NCBI RefSeq assembly: GCF_000814325.1
Contig: NZ_JPHF01000006.1
Span: forward strand, 142,267-206,266
Direction: 5' to 3'
DNA: 64,000 nt
Origin: Flavihumibacter sp. ZG627
Lineage (GTDB): Bacteria; Bacteroidota; Bacteroidia; Chitinophagales; Chitinophagaceae
Shown: piece after piece, positions 54,781 through 63,889 of the stretch
Numbering within the stretch: the stretch's first letter is position 1
Layout: the number at the start of each line of letters is the position of its first letter
Position numbers and translations under genes: made by a program
Notes under the pieces: model-generated
Told to the model about the DNA's origin: nothing
Databases searched by the model: none
Seen by the model: only the letters and a program-made list of their open reading frames with translations

Positions 54781-56397
54781 TTATTTGATTTGCGGGAATA
54801 CACCCTTCTCGCGGAGTTTATATTCTTCAATATCGATCAGCGAAAAATATTTCCGTATAAGATCCTCATCAAATTCTGCCTTCCGGTTCATATCGGTAAG
54901 TAATTTTCTCTGTGCTTCCAGCAGGTCAAGGTAAACAGAATGAAACTGTGCCTGTGTATTACCTTTCGGAAGATTTGTATCGGCGAGATGGTGACTGAAA
55001 AAGTCAAGATCAATTTTTAGTCGCTCGTACAAATTAATGAGGTGACTGTTCTCCAATCTTTCCTTTTCATATTTCTCCTCCAGGAGAGTAAGGGAGGAGA
55101 GCGCCATTTTCTTTTGAATGATCAGTTCCTGGGTTTTTTCCGGGATGGTTTCAAATTTATCTTCCAGGTTGATCTTCTTTATCAGCCAGGGAAGTGTCAT
55201 TCCCTGCAATACCAGCGTCATTAGTATAACGATAAACGTTATGAAGAGAATGAGGTTCCGATGGGGAAAAGGATTGCCTTCATTGGTGAGCAGGGGAATG
55301 GACAGTGCAGCAGCCAGGGAAACCACGCCGCGCATACCGGCCCAGCCCGCCACCAGTGGTGTTTTCCAGCCTGGATTAGGATCGGCTACCGTAATAAAAT
55401 GACTCATGATGCGCGTGAATAGTGCAGCCCCAAAGGTGCATAGCAGTCGCGTAAGAATTAAGACAACTGAAATGGCTACTCCATAGAGGATGGCACTGCT
55501 CAAAGTTGTTTCACCAAGTTGTTGGATAATGGTGGGCAGTTGTAAACCTATAAGCAGGAAAACAAACCCGTTCAGCACAAAAACAAGGCTGCTCCAAACA
55601 TTTACCCCTTCCATACGGCTTCGGTAACTCAGGATGATATGCCGTTTTCCCGACAGAAACAATCCCCCGCTCACTACTGCCAGTACACCGGAAAAATGAA
55701 AGTGTTCCGCAAAATAATACATGCAGTAGGGGGTAACCAGTGTGAGTACAATATCAATGCTGGTAGTAGTTGGCAACCATTTATGGATGCCATAGAAAAC
55801 AAGGGCTACCAGCACGCCGATGATAATACCCATAATGATTACGAGGAAGAAATCAGTGGTTGCTTCCTGTAAATTGAATTGCCCGGTGATAACGGCTGCC
55901 AGGGCAAAGCGGAAAATCACGAGTGAGGAAGCATCATTCAGCAGACTTTCCCCTTCGATTATACTTAACAGTGATTTAGACACTTTTACCTGTCGCATAA
56001 TGGTTGTTGCCGATACTGCATCGGGGGGAGAGATAATTCCTCCCAGCAGAAATCCCAGTGCCAGTGTAAATCCCGGGATGAGGGCATTGGAAACGAAGGC
56101 GATTACGGTGGAGGTGATGATAACGATGGGGAAGGCGAAGCTTGCGATCACTCTTCTCCATTTCCAGAATTCTTTCCAGGATGTTTGCCAGGCAGCTTCA
56201 TAGAGCAGGGGAGGGAGAAAAATAAAGAATACCAATTCTGGGTCGATGGTGATCCTTGAAAATGCTGCCACGAAGCTGAGTACCAGTCCGCCGAGTACAA
56301 GCACAATAGGATAGGCCAGTCGCAGTTTATTGGCGATCATGACCAGTGCCAGGATAATTAATACCAGGTATATATATTCGATAATATTGTGCTGCAT
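54781..56397 (-). CDS. CPA1-family Na+/H+ antiporter
   Basis: Monovalent cation:proton antiporter, 538 residues. About 12 helices occupy residues 1-400, with the transport motifs FIFLPPLLYEAAW, GGIISPPDAVSATTIM and IEGESLLNDASSLV (Asn-Asp pair). A cytosolic tail of some 130 residues (KINLEDKFETIPEKTQELII...) is largely helical and may regulate the channel. It brings H+ in and Na+ out, and so would connect to the proton gradient made by complex I. Its coding ends are set by TAA at 54781 and ATG 56397. Confidence 0.92.
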   Translation of the reverse strand: MQHNIIEYIYLVLIILALVMIANKLRLAYPIVLVLGGLVLSFVAAFSRITIDPELVFFIFLPPLLYEAAWQTSWKEFWKWRRVIASFAFPIVIITSTVIAFVSNALIPGFTLALGFLLGGIISPPDAVSATTIMRQVKVSKSLLSIIEGESLLNDASSLVIFRFALAAVITGQFNLQEATTDFFLVIIMGIIIGVLVALVFYGIHKWLPTTTSIDIVLTLVTPYCMYYFAEHFHFSGVLAVVSGGLFLSGKRHIILSYRSRMEGVNVWSSLVFVLNGFVFLLIGLQLPTIIQQLGETTLSSAILYGVAISVVLILTRLLCTFGAALFTRIMSHFITVADPNPGWKTPLVAGWAGMRGVVSLAAALSIPLLTNEGNPFPHRNLILFITFIVILMTLVLQGMTLPWLIKKINLEDKFETIPEKTQELIIQKKMALSSLTLLEEKYEKERLENSHLINLYERLKIDLDFFSHHLADTNLPKGNTQAQFHSVYLDLLEAQRKLLTDMNRKAEFDEDLIRKYFSLIDIEEYKLREKGVFPQIK

Positions 56398-56407
56398 GCA
56401 GGGTGCT

Positions 56408-56456
56408 TTTAAAAAGAGGCCATCTCCTTAACAAAACAGAAGAAGATGACCTCTGT
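56408..56456 (-). terminator. Terminator of the RND efflux operon
   Basis: On the minus strand GAGGTCATCT pairs with AGATGGCCTC (one G-U pair) around an 18-nt loop, then five T residues follow. It lies 14 nt after the stop of the outer-membrane channel gene and separates it from the antiporter gene. Confidence 0.75.
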
Positions 56457-56466
56457 TACATTCAAC

Positions 56467-57897
56467 TTAATTCCATCCTCCTCCCAGCGCCTGGTATATA
56501 TTGACTTTTGCCAGTTGTCGTTTTAACCTGATCTCAACCAGGTCGATCCTGCTTTCCAGCGCTTCCCGCTGCGTCAACAACACTTCCATATAATCTGCCC
56601 TTGCCGATCGGAACAGGTTATTGGAAATGGTGATTGATTCCGTAAGGATCTCCACTTCTTTGGATGTAGTTTCTTCACTCTTGCTGAAGTTTTCTATCCT
56701 GCTTAACTGGTTCAACACTTCTACATGGGCATTAAGAATAGTGCGCTCATATTCATACACCGCCTGCACCTGTCTGGCGTTGGCCGTTGCATAAGCTGCT
56801 TTGATTGCATTCTTGTTTACCAGTGGCGCTATAAGGTCACCCGCTAAATTATAGAGAATCGATTCCGGCTTTACCAGGTAAGCTGCATTGAATGCCTGCA
56901 ATCCAATACCCGCCGTTAAGCGGAAGGAAGGATAGAAGCTTGCCCTGGCAACAGATACATCAAGCCTTGCTGCCTCCAGTTCCAATTCTGCCCGCCTGAT
57001 ATCCGGGCGGTTTTCAAGTAAACGGGAGGGAATACCTGCATGTACAGTTTCCGTTCCATACTGTATACTGTCGGAGGCATTTCTCTTAATGGTTTGCGGA
57101 AACCTCCCCGCCAGATAATTCAGCCGGTTTTCCGTTTCAATGATTTGTTGACGGATTGCATATTGCAGGTTCTGGGTGTGCAGCAACTGTGCTTCAAACC
57201 GATTCACTGCAAGTTGAGTTGCCTTTGCATATTCTTTTTGCTGCTTAATTATATGCAAAGCATTCTCCTGTATCTCTATATTGCGGTTTATAATTTCTAA
57301 CTGGTTGTCTAATGCAAATAATTCATAATAGCTGCTTGAAATTTCTGCAATAAGCCGGGTTGTTAAATAATTTTTGCCTTCTATTGAAGATAAATATCGC
57401 AGCACCGCTGCCTTTTTTGCATTGCGCAGTTTCTTCCATACATCAATTTCCCAACTGGCAAAGGCACCTATCATCATATCTGGCAGCGGCTCCGGAATTT
57501 TTTTTCCTTCTTTAATAGTAAGCTGCTCATCTACCGCACCATGCCGGGTGTATCTGCCATCTTTTTCAAATCCCGCACCGCCCATCAACTGAACAAAAGG
57601 CCTGTATTCTCCTTTCCTTACCATCACTTCATTACTGCCTATCTCCATTTCGCGAAGTACAATGTTCAACTCCTGGTTATTCTGCAAGGCAGTATCAATA
57701 AGTTCTAACAGGTTGGGGTCACCAAAATATGCTCTCCACGAAATACCTGCCGGGTTGCTGGTATCTGCTGATGCATTAAAGGATTCCGGAACATATCTGT
57801 TTTCTTTTCGCAGTGCCATCTCCGGTATTTTGCACGATGAAAAACAGCAGAGTAGCAAAGCCCCTATAAAAAAAAGGCTAATATTTTTATTTATCAT
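56467..57897 (-). CDS. RND efflux outer-membrane channel (NodT/OprM family)
   Basis: TolC-like outer-membrane lipoprotein of 476 residues; lipobox at C22 (CFSSC). The coiled-coil channel repeats are visible as two internal copies, with SSYYELFALDNQLEII, ENRPDIRRAELELEAARLDVSVA and ASFYPSFRLTAGIG typical for the family. It forms the exit duct of the tripartite pump. Its start overlaps the permease end by 11 bp; the order adaptor-permease-channel is normal in Bacteroidota. Confidence 0.92.
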   Translation of the reverse strand: MINKNISLFFIGALLLCCFSSCKIPEMALRKENRYVPESFNASADTSNPAGISWRAYFGDPNLLELIDTALQNNQELNIVLREMEIGSNEVMVRKGEYRPFVQLMGGAGFEKDGRYTRHGAVDEQLTIKEGKKIPEPLPDMMIGAFASWEIDVWKKLRNAKKAAVLRYLSSIEGKNYLTTRLIAEISSSYYELFALDNQLEIINRNIEIQENALHIIKQQKEYAKATQLAVNRFEAQLLHTQNLQYAIRQQIIETENRLNYLAGRFPQTIKRNASDSIQYGTETVHAGIPSRLLENRPDIRRAELELEAARLDVSVARASFYPSFRLTAGIGLQAFNAAYLVKPESILYNLAGDLIAPLVNKNAIKAAYATANARQVQAVYEYERTILNAHVEVLNQLSRIENFSKSEETTSKEVEILTESITISNNLFRSARADYMEVLLTQREALESRIDLVEIRLKRQLAKVNIYQALGGGWN

Positions 57898-60800
57898 TTC
57901 TGTTTCTGATTCTGGTTATTAATGTTTTGATCTTCCTGCTCAGCGCCTGGTCAGATTGATTTTCTACAAAATCTTCACTCAGCGGATTTTCATCTTCATC
58001 CCTGATGAGTTTACGTCCTTCGGCGAGTTTACCTGCTATATAATAAAGGCCGGGTACTATAATTACACCGAATACCGTTCCAATCAACATCCCTCCAAGG
58101 GCTGAGGCTCCGATTGTTCTGTTCCCTATGGCACCGGGACCGGTAGCAGCAACCAATGGTATCAGTCCTGCAATAAATGCAAATGATGTCATCAGGATGG
58201 GTCTGAACCTTACCCGCGAACCTTCAATGGCCGCTTCAAGTACAGTAGAACCTTTCTGGTGTTTCTGCACGGCAAACTCCACGATCAGGATGGCATTCTT
58301 TCCCAGCAATCCTACCAGCATGATCAATCCCATCTGGGCATAAATATCATTTGCCAGCCCCATTACTTTCAAAAGAAGGAATGACCCGAAAATGCCTACC
58401 GGCAGTGAGAGTAATACCGCCATTGGAAGTATAAAACTTTCATACTGTGCAGCCAGTACCAGGTACACAAATATCAGTACCACCAAAAATATATACAGGG
58501 CCTCATTACCCCTTGCAGCCTCATCATACGATAAACCCTCCCAGGCAATATCATAACCCTGCGGCAGCGTTTCCTTTGCAACTTCCCTGATGGCCTGGAT
58601 GGCATCACCACTGGTGTATCCGCTGGCCGGAACGCCTTTGATGGAGGATGATGTATACAAATTGAACCTGGTGATCTCATTGGGGCCCTGCGTTTTTTTC
58701 ATTGTCATAAAAGAAGAATAGGGAACCATCTCTCCAGTTTCATTTTTAATGAAAAGGTTCATGACATCAGAGGGCAGTTTTCGAAATTCGGGGGCCGACT
58801 GTGTATACACTTTGAAGAAATTACCAAACCGGATAAAGCCCTGCTCATAGGTACTTCCGAAAAGTATATCAAGGTTTTCCATCGCCTTACCAATTGATAC
58901 GCCTTTCTGCATGGCCAGCTCATTGTCAATTATCAATTCATACTGGGGATAATTGGCTGCAAAAAAAGTGAACAATCCAGCCAGTTCTTTTCGTTTTTCC
59001 AAGGCCTCCATGAACTCTTTATTCACCCTATCAAATTCCTGGTAATCTACCGTGGAATGCTTATCAAGCATACGCAACGAGAAACCATCAGATGAACCAT
59101 AACCGGGAACTGCGGGTGGTTCAAAATATTCAATTACTGCTCCTATATCTTTTGTTTTCTCTTCCAGTTCTTCCATTATCTCTTTCACACTGTGGTGCCT
59201 GTCAGACCAGTCATCCAGATTAATAATGCAGGTTCCTGCATTGGAGCCCCTGCCTTCGGTAAGGATCTCATAGCCCGCGAGGGAGGATACTGATTTTATA
59301 CCTTCCACTTCTTCCGCGATCTCCTGCAGATTACGTGCTACCTCATTGGTTCTTTCAAGCGTTGCTCCGGGAGGGGTCTGGATGATAGCATATATCATTC
59401 CCTGGTCCTCATTGGGAATGAATCCTGCCGGTAGCGTTTTATTCAATCCAACCGTTGCAGCACAAAACACTAACAGAATGGCATAGGTGATAATTTTTCT
59501 GTCGGCTATCTTTGTCAATAAGCGAGTATACCTCCCTGTTACCTGGTCAAATCGCCGGTTGAACCAATCAATAAAAAGTGTAACCGGAGTCTTTCTCTTT
59601 CTACCATTTGTGTTCTTAAGAATCATGGCACATAAAACCGGGGTAAGTGTTAATGCTACCACCCCTGATAACACAATTGCACTTGCCATGGTGATGGAGA
59701 ATTGCCGGTAAAAGATGCCTACAGGGCCTGACATAAAGGCGACTGGTATAAATACTGCCGTCATAACGAGGGTGATGGCTATAATGGCGCCGCTGATCTC
59801 ACCAAGCACCTGCTTAACGGCATTAAAGGGTGAAAGGTTTTCATCATGCATTTTGGCATGAACCGCTTCCACAACAACAATGGCATTATCAACCACAATT
59901 CCTATGGCCAGTACAAGTGCAAATAATGTTACAAGGTTGATGGTAAGTCCGAATAGCTGCATAAAGAAAAAAGTTCCTATCAGCGATACCGGAACAGCAA
60001 GAATCGGGATGAGCGTTGAACGCCAGTCGCCCAGGAACAAATAAACCACAAGCGCCACAAGTATAAACGCTTCCAGCAGCGTGTGCATAACTTTGTCTAT
60101 ACTGGCATTCACGAATTTTGATACATCATAATTGATCTCATATTCCATACCCGGCGGGAAATCCTGTTTCAGTTCTTCCAGCCGCAGCTTCACCTCATCA
60201 ATAACCTTACTGGCATTACTACCGAAGTTTTGTTTTAATACAATTGATGCTGCCGGATAACCATCCTTGTTGGAATAGATATCAAAAAATTCACTTCCGA
60301 GTTCCACTTCGGCGATATCCTTCAATCGCAGTAATTCTCCATCGGCAGTAGCACGGATAATGATATTTTCATATTCTTCGGGCATATTGAACCTCCCCTT
60401 GTAGGTAAGTACATATTCCAGGCTCTGGGCTGTTTTACCTGAACTTTGTCCAAGCCTTCCAGGCCGGCCTATAACACTCTGCTCATTAATGGCTTCCATC
60501 ACCTCTTCGGTGGAAAGATTGTAGGCACGCATCCTGTCGGGCTTTAACCAGATACGCATGGCATATTGCCGGCTTCCCAGGATCTGTGCCCGGCCCATTC
60601 CCTTGATCCTTTGCAGCTCTGGCAACACATGCACATTGGCATAATTGTAAAGGAATTTTTCATCGGCGTTCTTATCCTTGCTATAAAGGTTCACGTACAT
60701 CAGCATACTCGGCTGGATTGGAGTAATTACAACTCCTTCACGCTGTACCAGGGGTGGCAGGTTATTCATTACCTGGTCAACCCGGGTTTTCACATTTACT

Positions 60801-61111
60801 ACCGCCGCATTGGGATCAGTATCCGGTTCAAATACAATCTGAATGGTTGCTTCACCGGCGCTGGTAGCATCCGAAATAATATACTGCATACCCTGTACGC
60901 CGTTAATGGCACGCTCCAGGGGAATGAGGGTCGATTTTACCAGAACATCTGCACTTGAACCCGGGTAGGCAATGAAGACCATCACCCTTGGTGGTGCGAT
61001 TTCCGGAAATTGAGATATAGGCCTGGTTTTTATGGCCAGCACCCCCAGGAAGATGATCGCCAGGGATATGGCAATGGCCAGGACAGGCCTTTGTATAAAC
61101 TTGCTAAACAT
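57887..61111 (-). CDS. RND efflux permease (HAE1 family)
   Basis: Inner-membrane proton-driven efflux pump, 1074 residues and 12 helices with two large periplasmic loops. Motifs RPVLAIAISLAIIFLGV, GIVVDNAIVVVEAVHAKM and LGKNAILIVEFAVQKH match AcrB. The proton-relay pair Asp-Asp of AcrB (407-408) is Asp-Asn here (D408, N409); the helix-10 lysine is kept (GKNAILIVEF). Substrates may be drugs, dyes or bile-like compounds; the sequence does not tell. It follows the adaptor gene by 21 bp. Confidence 0.93.
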   Translation of the reverse strand: MFSKFIQRPVLAIAISLAIIFLGVLAIKTRPISQFPEIAPPRVMVFIAYPGSSADVLVKSTLIPLERAINGVQGMQYIISDATSAGEATIQIVFEPDTDPNAAVVNVKTRVDQVMNNLPPLVQREGVVITPIQPSMLMYVNLYSKDKNADEKFLYNYANVHVLPELQRIKGMGRAQILGSRQYAMRIWLKPDRMRAYNLSTEEVMEAINEQSVIGRPGRLGQSSGKTAQSLEYVLTYKGRFNMPEEYENIIIRATADGELLRLKDIAEVELGSEFFDIYSNKDGYPAASIVLKQNFGSNASKVIDEVKLRLEELKQDFPPGMEYEINYDVSKFVNASIDKVMHTLLEAFILVALVVYLFLGDWRSTLIPILAVPVSLIGTFFFMQLFGLTINLVTLFALVLAIGIVVDNAIVVVEAVHAKMHDENLSPFNAVKQVLGEISGAIIAITLVMTAVFIPVAFMSGPVGIFYRQFSITMASAIVLSGVVALTLTPVLCAMILKNTNGRKRKTPVTLFIDWFNRRFDQVTGRYTRLLTKIADRKIITYAILLVFCAATVGLNKTLPAGFIPNEDQGMIYAIIQTPPGATLERTNEVARNLQEIAEEVEGIKSVSSLAGYEILTEGRGSNAGTCIINLDDWSDRHHSVKEIMEELEEKTKDIGAVIEYFEPPAVPGYGSSDGFSLRMLDKHSTVDYQEFDRVNKEFMEALEKRKELAGLFTFFAANYPQYELIIDNELAMQKGVSIGKAMENLDILFGSTYEQGFIRFGNFFKVYTQSAPEFRKLPSDVMNLFIKNETGEMVPYSSFMTMKKTQGPNEITRFNLYTSSSIKGVPASGYTSGDAIQAIREVAKETLPQGYDIAWEGLSYDEAARGNEALYIFLVVLIFVYLVLAAQYESFILPMAVLLSLPVGIFGSFLLLKVMGLANDIYAQMGLIMLVGLLGKNAILIVEFAVQKHQKGSTVLEAAIEGSRVRFRPILMTSFAFIAGLIPLVAATGPGAIGNRTIGASALGGMLIGTVFGVIIVPGLYYIAGKLAEGRKLIRDEDENPLSEDFVENQSDQALSRKIKTLITRIRNRNDK

Positions 61112-61132
61112 GTTTCTTGATTGATGGATTTT

Positions 61133-62215
61133 TTATTCGGCATGTAGTTCATGAAGTTCAGAGATCACTTTTTCAGGCTCAACAAACGCATAGCTTATGC
61201 GCTCATTATTGCTGACTTTCCGCAGTCCTTCCAGCAGTATCCTGTCGCCTGCCTGTAAGCCACTGCTTACCACATAGAGGTGTGGCATTTCAGCGCCAAC
61301 AGTGATCTCTCTTGAACGTACAGTGCTGTCCTTATCAATCACGTACACATATTTCTTGTCAAGTATTTCGAAACTTGCCTTCTGTGGAATAATAAGTGCA
61401 TTTTTAAAGGATACAGGCATAAGGATATTTCCGGTTTCGCCGTGCCTCAGGATGCCATTGGGGTTAGGGAAACCGGCCCTGAAAGCAATATTGCCGGTCT
61501 CATTATTAAAGTCAGCCTCAATTGTTTCAACCACACCATTCTGTGGGTACAATTGCTTATTGGCCATTTGTAATGACACCTTCTCTTCAGTTTGTGAGCG
61601 CTTGCGGAGACTATAATCAAGGTATTCAGCTTCCGGAACATTGAAATAAACCCACATTTTTCGGTTATCCGACAAGGTTGTTAACAGCTCGCTTTCGTCA
61701 ACGAGGCTTCCCTGCCTTTTATGGAAACGATCCATGATGCCATCAAAGGGTGCCCTTATTTCGGTAAGATCAAGATGGGCCTGGGCTAGTGCTAGTTCTG
61801 CCCGGGCTTTATCCAGTTTTGCGCGTGAAAGTAACAGCTCATTGGCAGATACAATATTGCTATCTGCCAAACTCCTTGTGTTCTGGTATTCTATTTCAGC
61901 AAAGTTTTTTTCTGCGCGGGCTTTCTGCATTTCGGCCTGGTAGAGCAGGGGCATGATGCGAAACATAAGCTGTCCCTTTCTTACAAATTGGCCTTCGTCA
62001 ACATAGATATTCTGCAGGTATCCCTTCTCCTGCGATCTCAGTTCGATATGACTTGAGGACTGTATCTGGCACACATATTCGCGGAGTATTAAGGTGTCTT
62101 TACTTAATGGACTGGTGACCAGGAATCTGGTGATCTCTGCTTTTTCTTTATCAGTATGCTTGCAAGATGGAAATAATAAGGTAGCGAGGGTTGCGAGAAT
62201 GAGTATCCTCTTCAT
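61133..62215 (-). CDS. RND efflux periplasmic adaptor (membrane fusion protein)
   Basis: Lipoprotein adaptor of 360 residues joining the permease and the outer-membrane channel. Lipobox at C18 (LLFPSCK). The lipoyl/hairpin region includes SHIELRSQEKGYLQNIYVDEGQ and DLTEIRAPFDGIMDR, with a coiled coil of about 60 residues (KARAEKNFAEIEYQN, LLSRAKLDKARAELALAQAH) in between. The open frame begins with a TTG three codons upstream, but ATG 62215 opens the signal peptide and is preferred. Confidence 0.92.
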   Translation of the reverse strand: MKRILILATLATLLFPSCKHTDKEKAEITRFLVTSPLSKDTLILREYVCQIQSSSHIELRSQEKGYLQNIYVDEGQFVRKGQLMFRIMPLLYQAEMQKARAEKNFAEIEYQNTRSLADSNIVSANELLLSRAKLDKARAELALAQAHLDLTEIRAPFDGIMDRFHKRQGSLVDESELLTTLSDNRKMWVYFNVPEAEYLDYSLRKRSQTEEKVSLQMANKQLYPQNGVVETIEADFNNETGNIAFRAGFPNPNGILRHGETGNILMPVSFKNALIIPQKASFEILDKKYVYVIDKDSTVRSREITVGAEMPHLYVVSSGLQAGDRILLEGLRKVSNNERISYAFVEPEKVISELHELHAE

Positions 62216-62334
62216 TAAGATCAATATTAAAGTTGGTTAAGGCGAACGTGGCACACAAAGACCTGTTCATGGGCCTACGTCCATAAATGGATCCTTTTGG
62301 GATCTGAATTACTAAGGTTGATGGTCAAATGAAA

Positions 62335-62754
62335 TTAAGAAAGGAAGCCTTTCCATGAATGATGGAGAATGAAAAGGGGAGGTGATTTCTGTTGCTTTAG
62401 GGATGTGGAGATTCTGATAAGGCGGTTACGTATGAGCCTTGAGTAATGTCTTTCTACAGAAAGACGCGCTGGTGGTGATAGCAGGTCGTTTCCCGAAAAA
62501 CTATCTGTTTCCTTATCTTCTTCTTCAGAGATCTCCAACTCGCCTTCCACCTGATCTGACACGAAAGGCAAATGATAGGAATAGTGGGCCTGTTGAAATC
62601 GAAAACCTGAATCAAAACTATCCTTCCAGGAAATTGCAAGATTTGCAGCCGGAAGGAAAATAACAAGCAACGGTAAAAGGCAGTACTGGATAGCTGCTTT
62701 TGTAAGTGCATTACCTGCATGGTGCCAATTGATTGTATTGCTTTTCCTAAGCAT
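62335..62754 (-). CDS. Small protein with membrane or signal segment, unknown
   Basis: 139 residues with a hydrophobic segment at about 20-40 (AIQYCLLPLLVIFLPAANLAI) that is a signal anchor or signal peptide. An acidic patch (EISEEEDKETDSF) follows, then a Pro/aromatic end (SPPLFILHHSWKGF). No domain recognised. It precedes the efflux adaptor gene by about 120 bp on the same strand and follows the 82-residue gene by 21 bp; co-transcription with the pump is possible. Confidence 0.62.
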   Translation of the reverse strand: MLRKSNTINWHHAGNALTKAAIQYCLLPLLVIFLPAANLAISWKDSFDSGFRFQQAHYSYHLPFVSDQVEGELEISEEEDKETDSFSGNDLLSPPARLSVERHYSRLIRNRLIRISTSLKQQKSPPLFILHHSWKGFLS

Positions 62755-62775
62755 TTAGGGTGGCGAAGGTACAAA

Positions 62776-63024
62776 TTAATTGTTTCCATACCGCCGGGGC
62801 CGTTCGCGCTGGTTTTTTTTCTGGTGAGCTTTATAAACTACGCTGAGCGTGCTCACCATTACACAGTCATAGCCGATTATATTCTCCTTACCAAGGCTGT
62901 TAATAGCCAGGTGATAAAAATGCCGGTACATGAAATCCATATCATCAGATGGATTCTCCTTGATGCCTTCGAATTTCTTTTTGTTATGGGTAATTATGGT
63001 TACCAGGTAATAGGGCATAAGCAT
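62776..63024 (-). CDS. Small conserved-looking protein (82 aa), unknown
   Basis: Compact basic protein: MPYYLVTIITHNKKKFEGIKE, then DDMDFMYRHFYHLAINSLG, then NIIGYDCVMVSTLSVVYKAHQKK. The pattern (two strands, a helix, another strand, a helix, basic tail) looks like a small folded domain. I start at ATG 63024, or M3 at 63018; the much longer open frame upstream overlaps the inverted repeat and promoter region. A TATTTTTG box is 11 nt before the start. Unknown function; it might be a regulator of the neighbouring genes. Confidence 0.62.
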   Translation of the reverse strand: MLMPYYLVTIITHNKKKFEGIKENPSDDMDFMYRHFYHLAINSLGKENIIGYDCVMVSTLSVVYKAHQKKNQRERPRRYGNN

Positions 63025-63035
63025 TTTTGACGATC

Positions 63036-63043
63036 CAAAAATA
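63036..63043 (-). promoter_or_regulatory. -7 box of the 82-aa gene
   Basis: On the minus strand TATTTTTG matches TAnnTTTG exactly, 11 nt before ATG 63024. TTTA about 19-20 bp upstream could be a weak -33 element. An inverted repeat at 63041-63059 overlaps the box. Confidence 0.5.
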
Positions 63044-63059
63044 CTAAAAATATTAGTAT
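63041..63059. promoter_or_regulatory. Inverted repeat over the promoter of the 82-aa gene (possible operator)
   Basis: ATACTAA and TTAGTAT form a perfect 7-bp inverted repeat around a 5-bp AT spacer. It overlaps the -7 box, a place where a repressor could block transcription. AT-rich DNA makes chance palindromes more likely. Confidence 0.35.
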
Positions 63060-63140
63060 TACATAAAGCGCTTTGGTTATCGGTAGTTTGGTTGGTTTTT
63101 GGGTTGAAAGCCATTTTTTTTATTTTTTTAACCCCAAAAT

Positions 63141-63157
63141 CCGGCCGATGAGCCAAT
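63141..63157 (-). repeat. Inverted copy of the ATTGGCTCAT repeat
   Basis: The 17 bases read CCGGCCGATGAGCCAAT. This matches the reverse complement of 63910-63926 at 16 of 17 positions. The two copies flank the 200-residue gene 63287-63889 in opposite orientation. Confidence 0.5.
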
Positions 63158-63213
63158 AAGGGTGGTTGGTGCAAGCTAGGTGCCTTCTCGGTGTTACCTC
63201 GGTTAAAATTATG

Positions 63214-63257
63214 CCGGAGGATCCCCGGAGGATCCCAGGTTGATCCCCGGTTGATGA
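63214..63257 (+). repeat. Four tandem 11-bp repeats before the winged-helix-like gene
   Basis: CCGGAGGATCC, CCGGAGGATCC, CAGGTTGATCC and CCGGTTGATGA follow one another without gaps. The first two are identical. The period is close to one helical turn, so the same face is presented four times. They end 8 bp before a TATATTTA element at 63266-63273 that could be the -7 box of the 200-residue gene, and they could be its operator or another protein's binding sites. Confidence 0.6.
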
Positions 63258-63286
63258 TTTTTTAATATATTTAAAAAAAACTTCTT

Positions 63287-63889
63287 ATGCCCAGGGTAAA
63301 GAATCTCCTTCTCCACGGAACAAGTGGCTCCATTAAAAAGGAACATGTATACCGTACCTATAATAATAAAACATATTTAAGTTCCTTTCCAGATATGAGT
63401 AAGGTTAAGCTCTCTCCTGCACAACGTGCTTCTAATCAAAAGTTTGCAGAAGCTGTGGCTTATGCTAAAAAGTATTTGAGCGACCCTGAACAAACAGAGC
63501 GGCTTATTCAGCGGATGAAGAATAATAAAAAATTGCGGAACATGAACCCGCAAAATGTGCTGATACAGGAATATATGAAAGAACATAGTGATAAGCTCTC
63601 TGAACGCGCGGCCGATAAACTTGTTCTGCTTTACCTGCAAAAGTTCCAACTCTCAACCCGCCACCAGGCCGCACTGCATTACCTGCTGCGTTTCAAAACC
63701 CTCTCCAACGCTATCTATATGAGTATTAATAAAGTATCGAAACCCACTGCCACCCGCGATTTGAAGGAAATGATCAACCTGGGTGTTCTCTTCTGCCTGG
63801 GCAAGGGGGCAGGAGCAAAATATCAACTAAAAGTTATCATAGCCCCTGAGGAAGTAGAAAAGGATCCGTTGACTAAGGAACTCGAATAA
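63287..63889 (+). CDS. Unknown protein with probable C-terminal winged helix
   Basis: 200 residues, basic N terminus. The first half (SKVKLSPAQRASNQKFAEAV and AYAKKYLSDPEQ) is a stretch I have the impression is repeated in Bacteroidota proteins of unknown function. The C-terminal part (about 120-190: LSTRHQAALHYLLRFKTLSNAIYMS, then VSKPTATRDLKEMINLGVLFCLGKG) looks like a winged helix-turn-helix of the type at the end of Fic-domain proteins: a recognition helix with TATRDLKEM followed by a GAGAKYQL wing. It may regulate through the tandem repeats before it. No nuclease, transposase or Fic motif is visible. Confidence 0.68.
   Translation: MPRVKNLLLHGTSGSIKKEHVYRTYNNKTYLSSFPDMSKVKLSPAQRASNQKFAEAVAYAKKYLSDPEQTERLIQRMKNNKKLRNMNPQNVLIQEYMKEHSDKLSERAADKLVLLYLQKFQLSTRHQAALHYLLRFKTLSNAIYMSINKVSKPTATRDLKEMINLGVLFCLGKGAGAKYQLKVIIAPEEVEKDPLTKELE

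Noticed and set aside
63025..63174. 50-codon N-terminal extension of the 82-residue gene
   Set aside because: It runs through the promoter box and inverted repeat and has low-complexity sequence.
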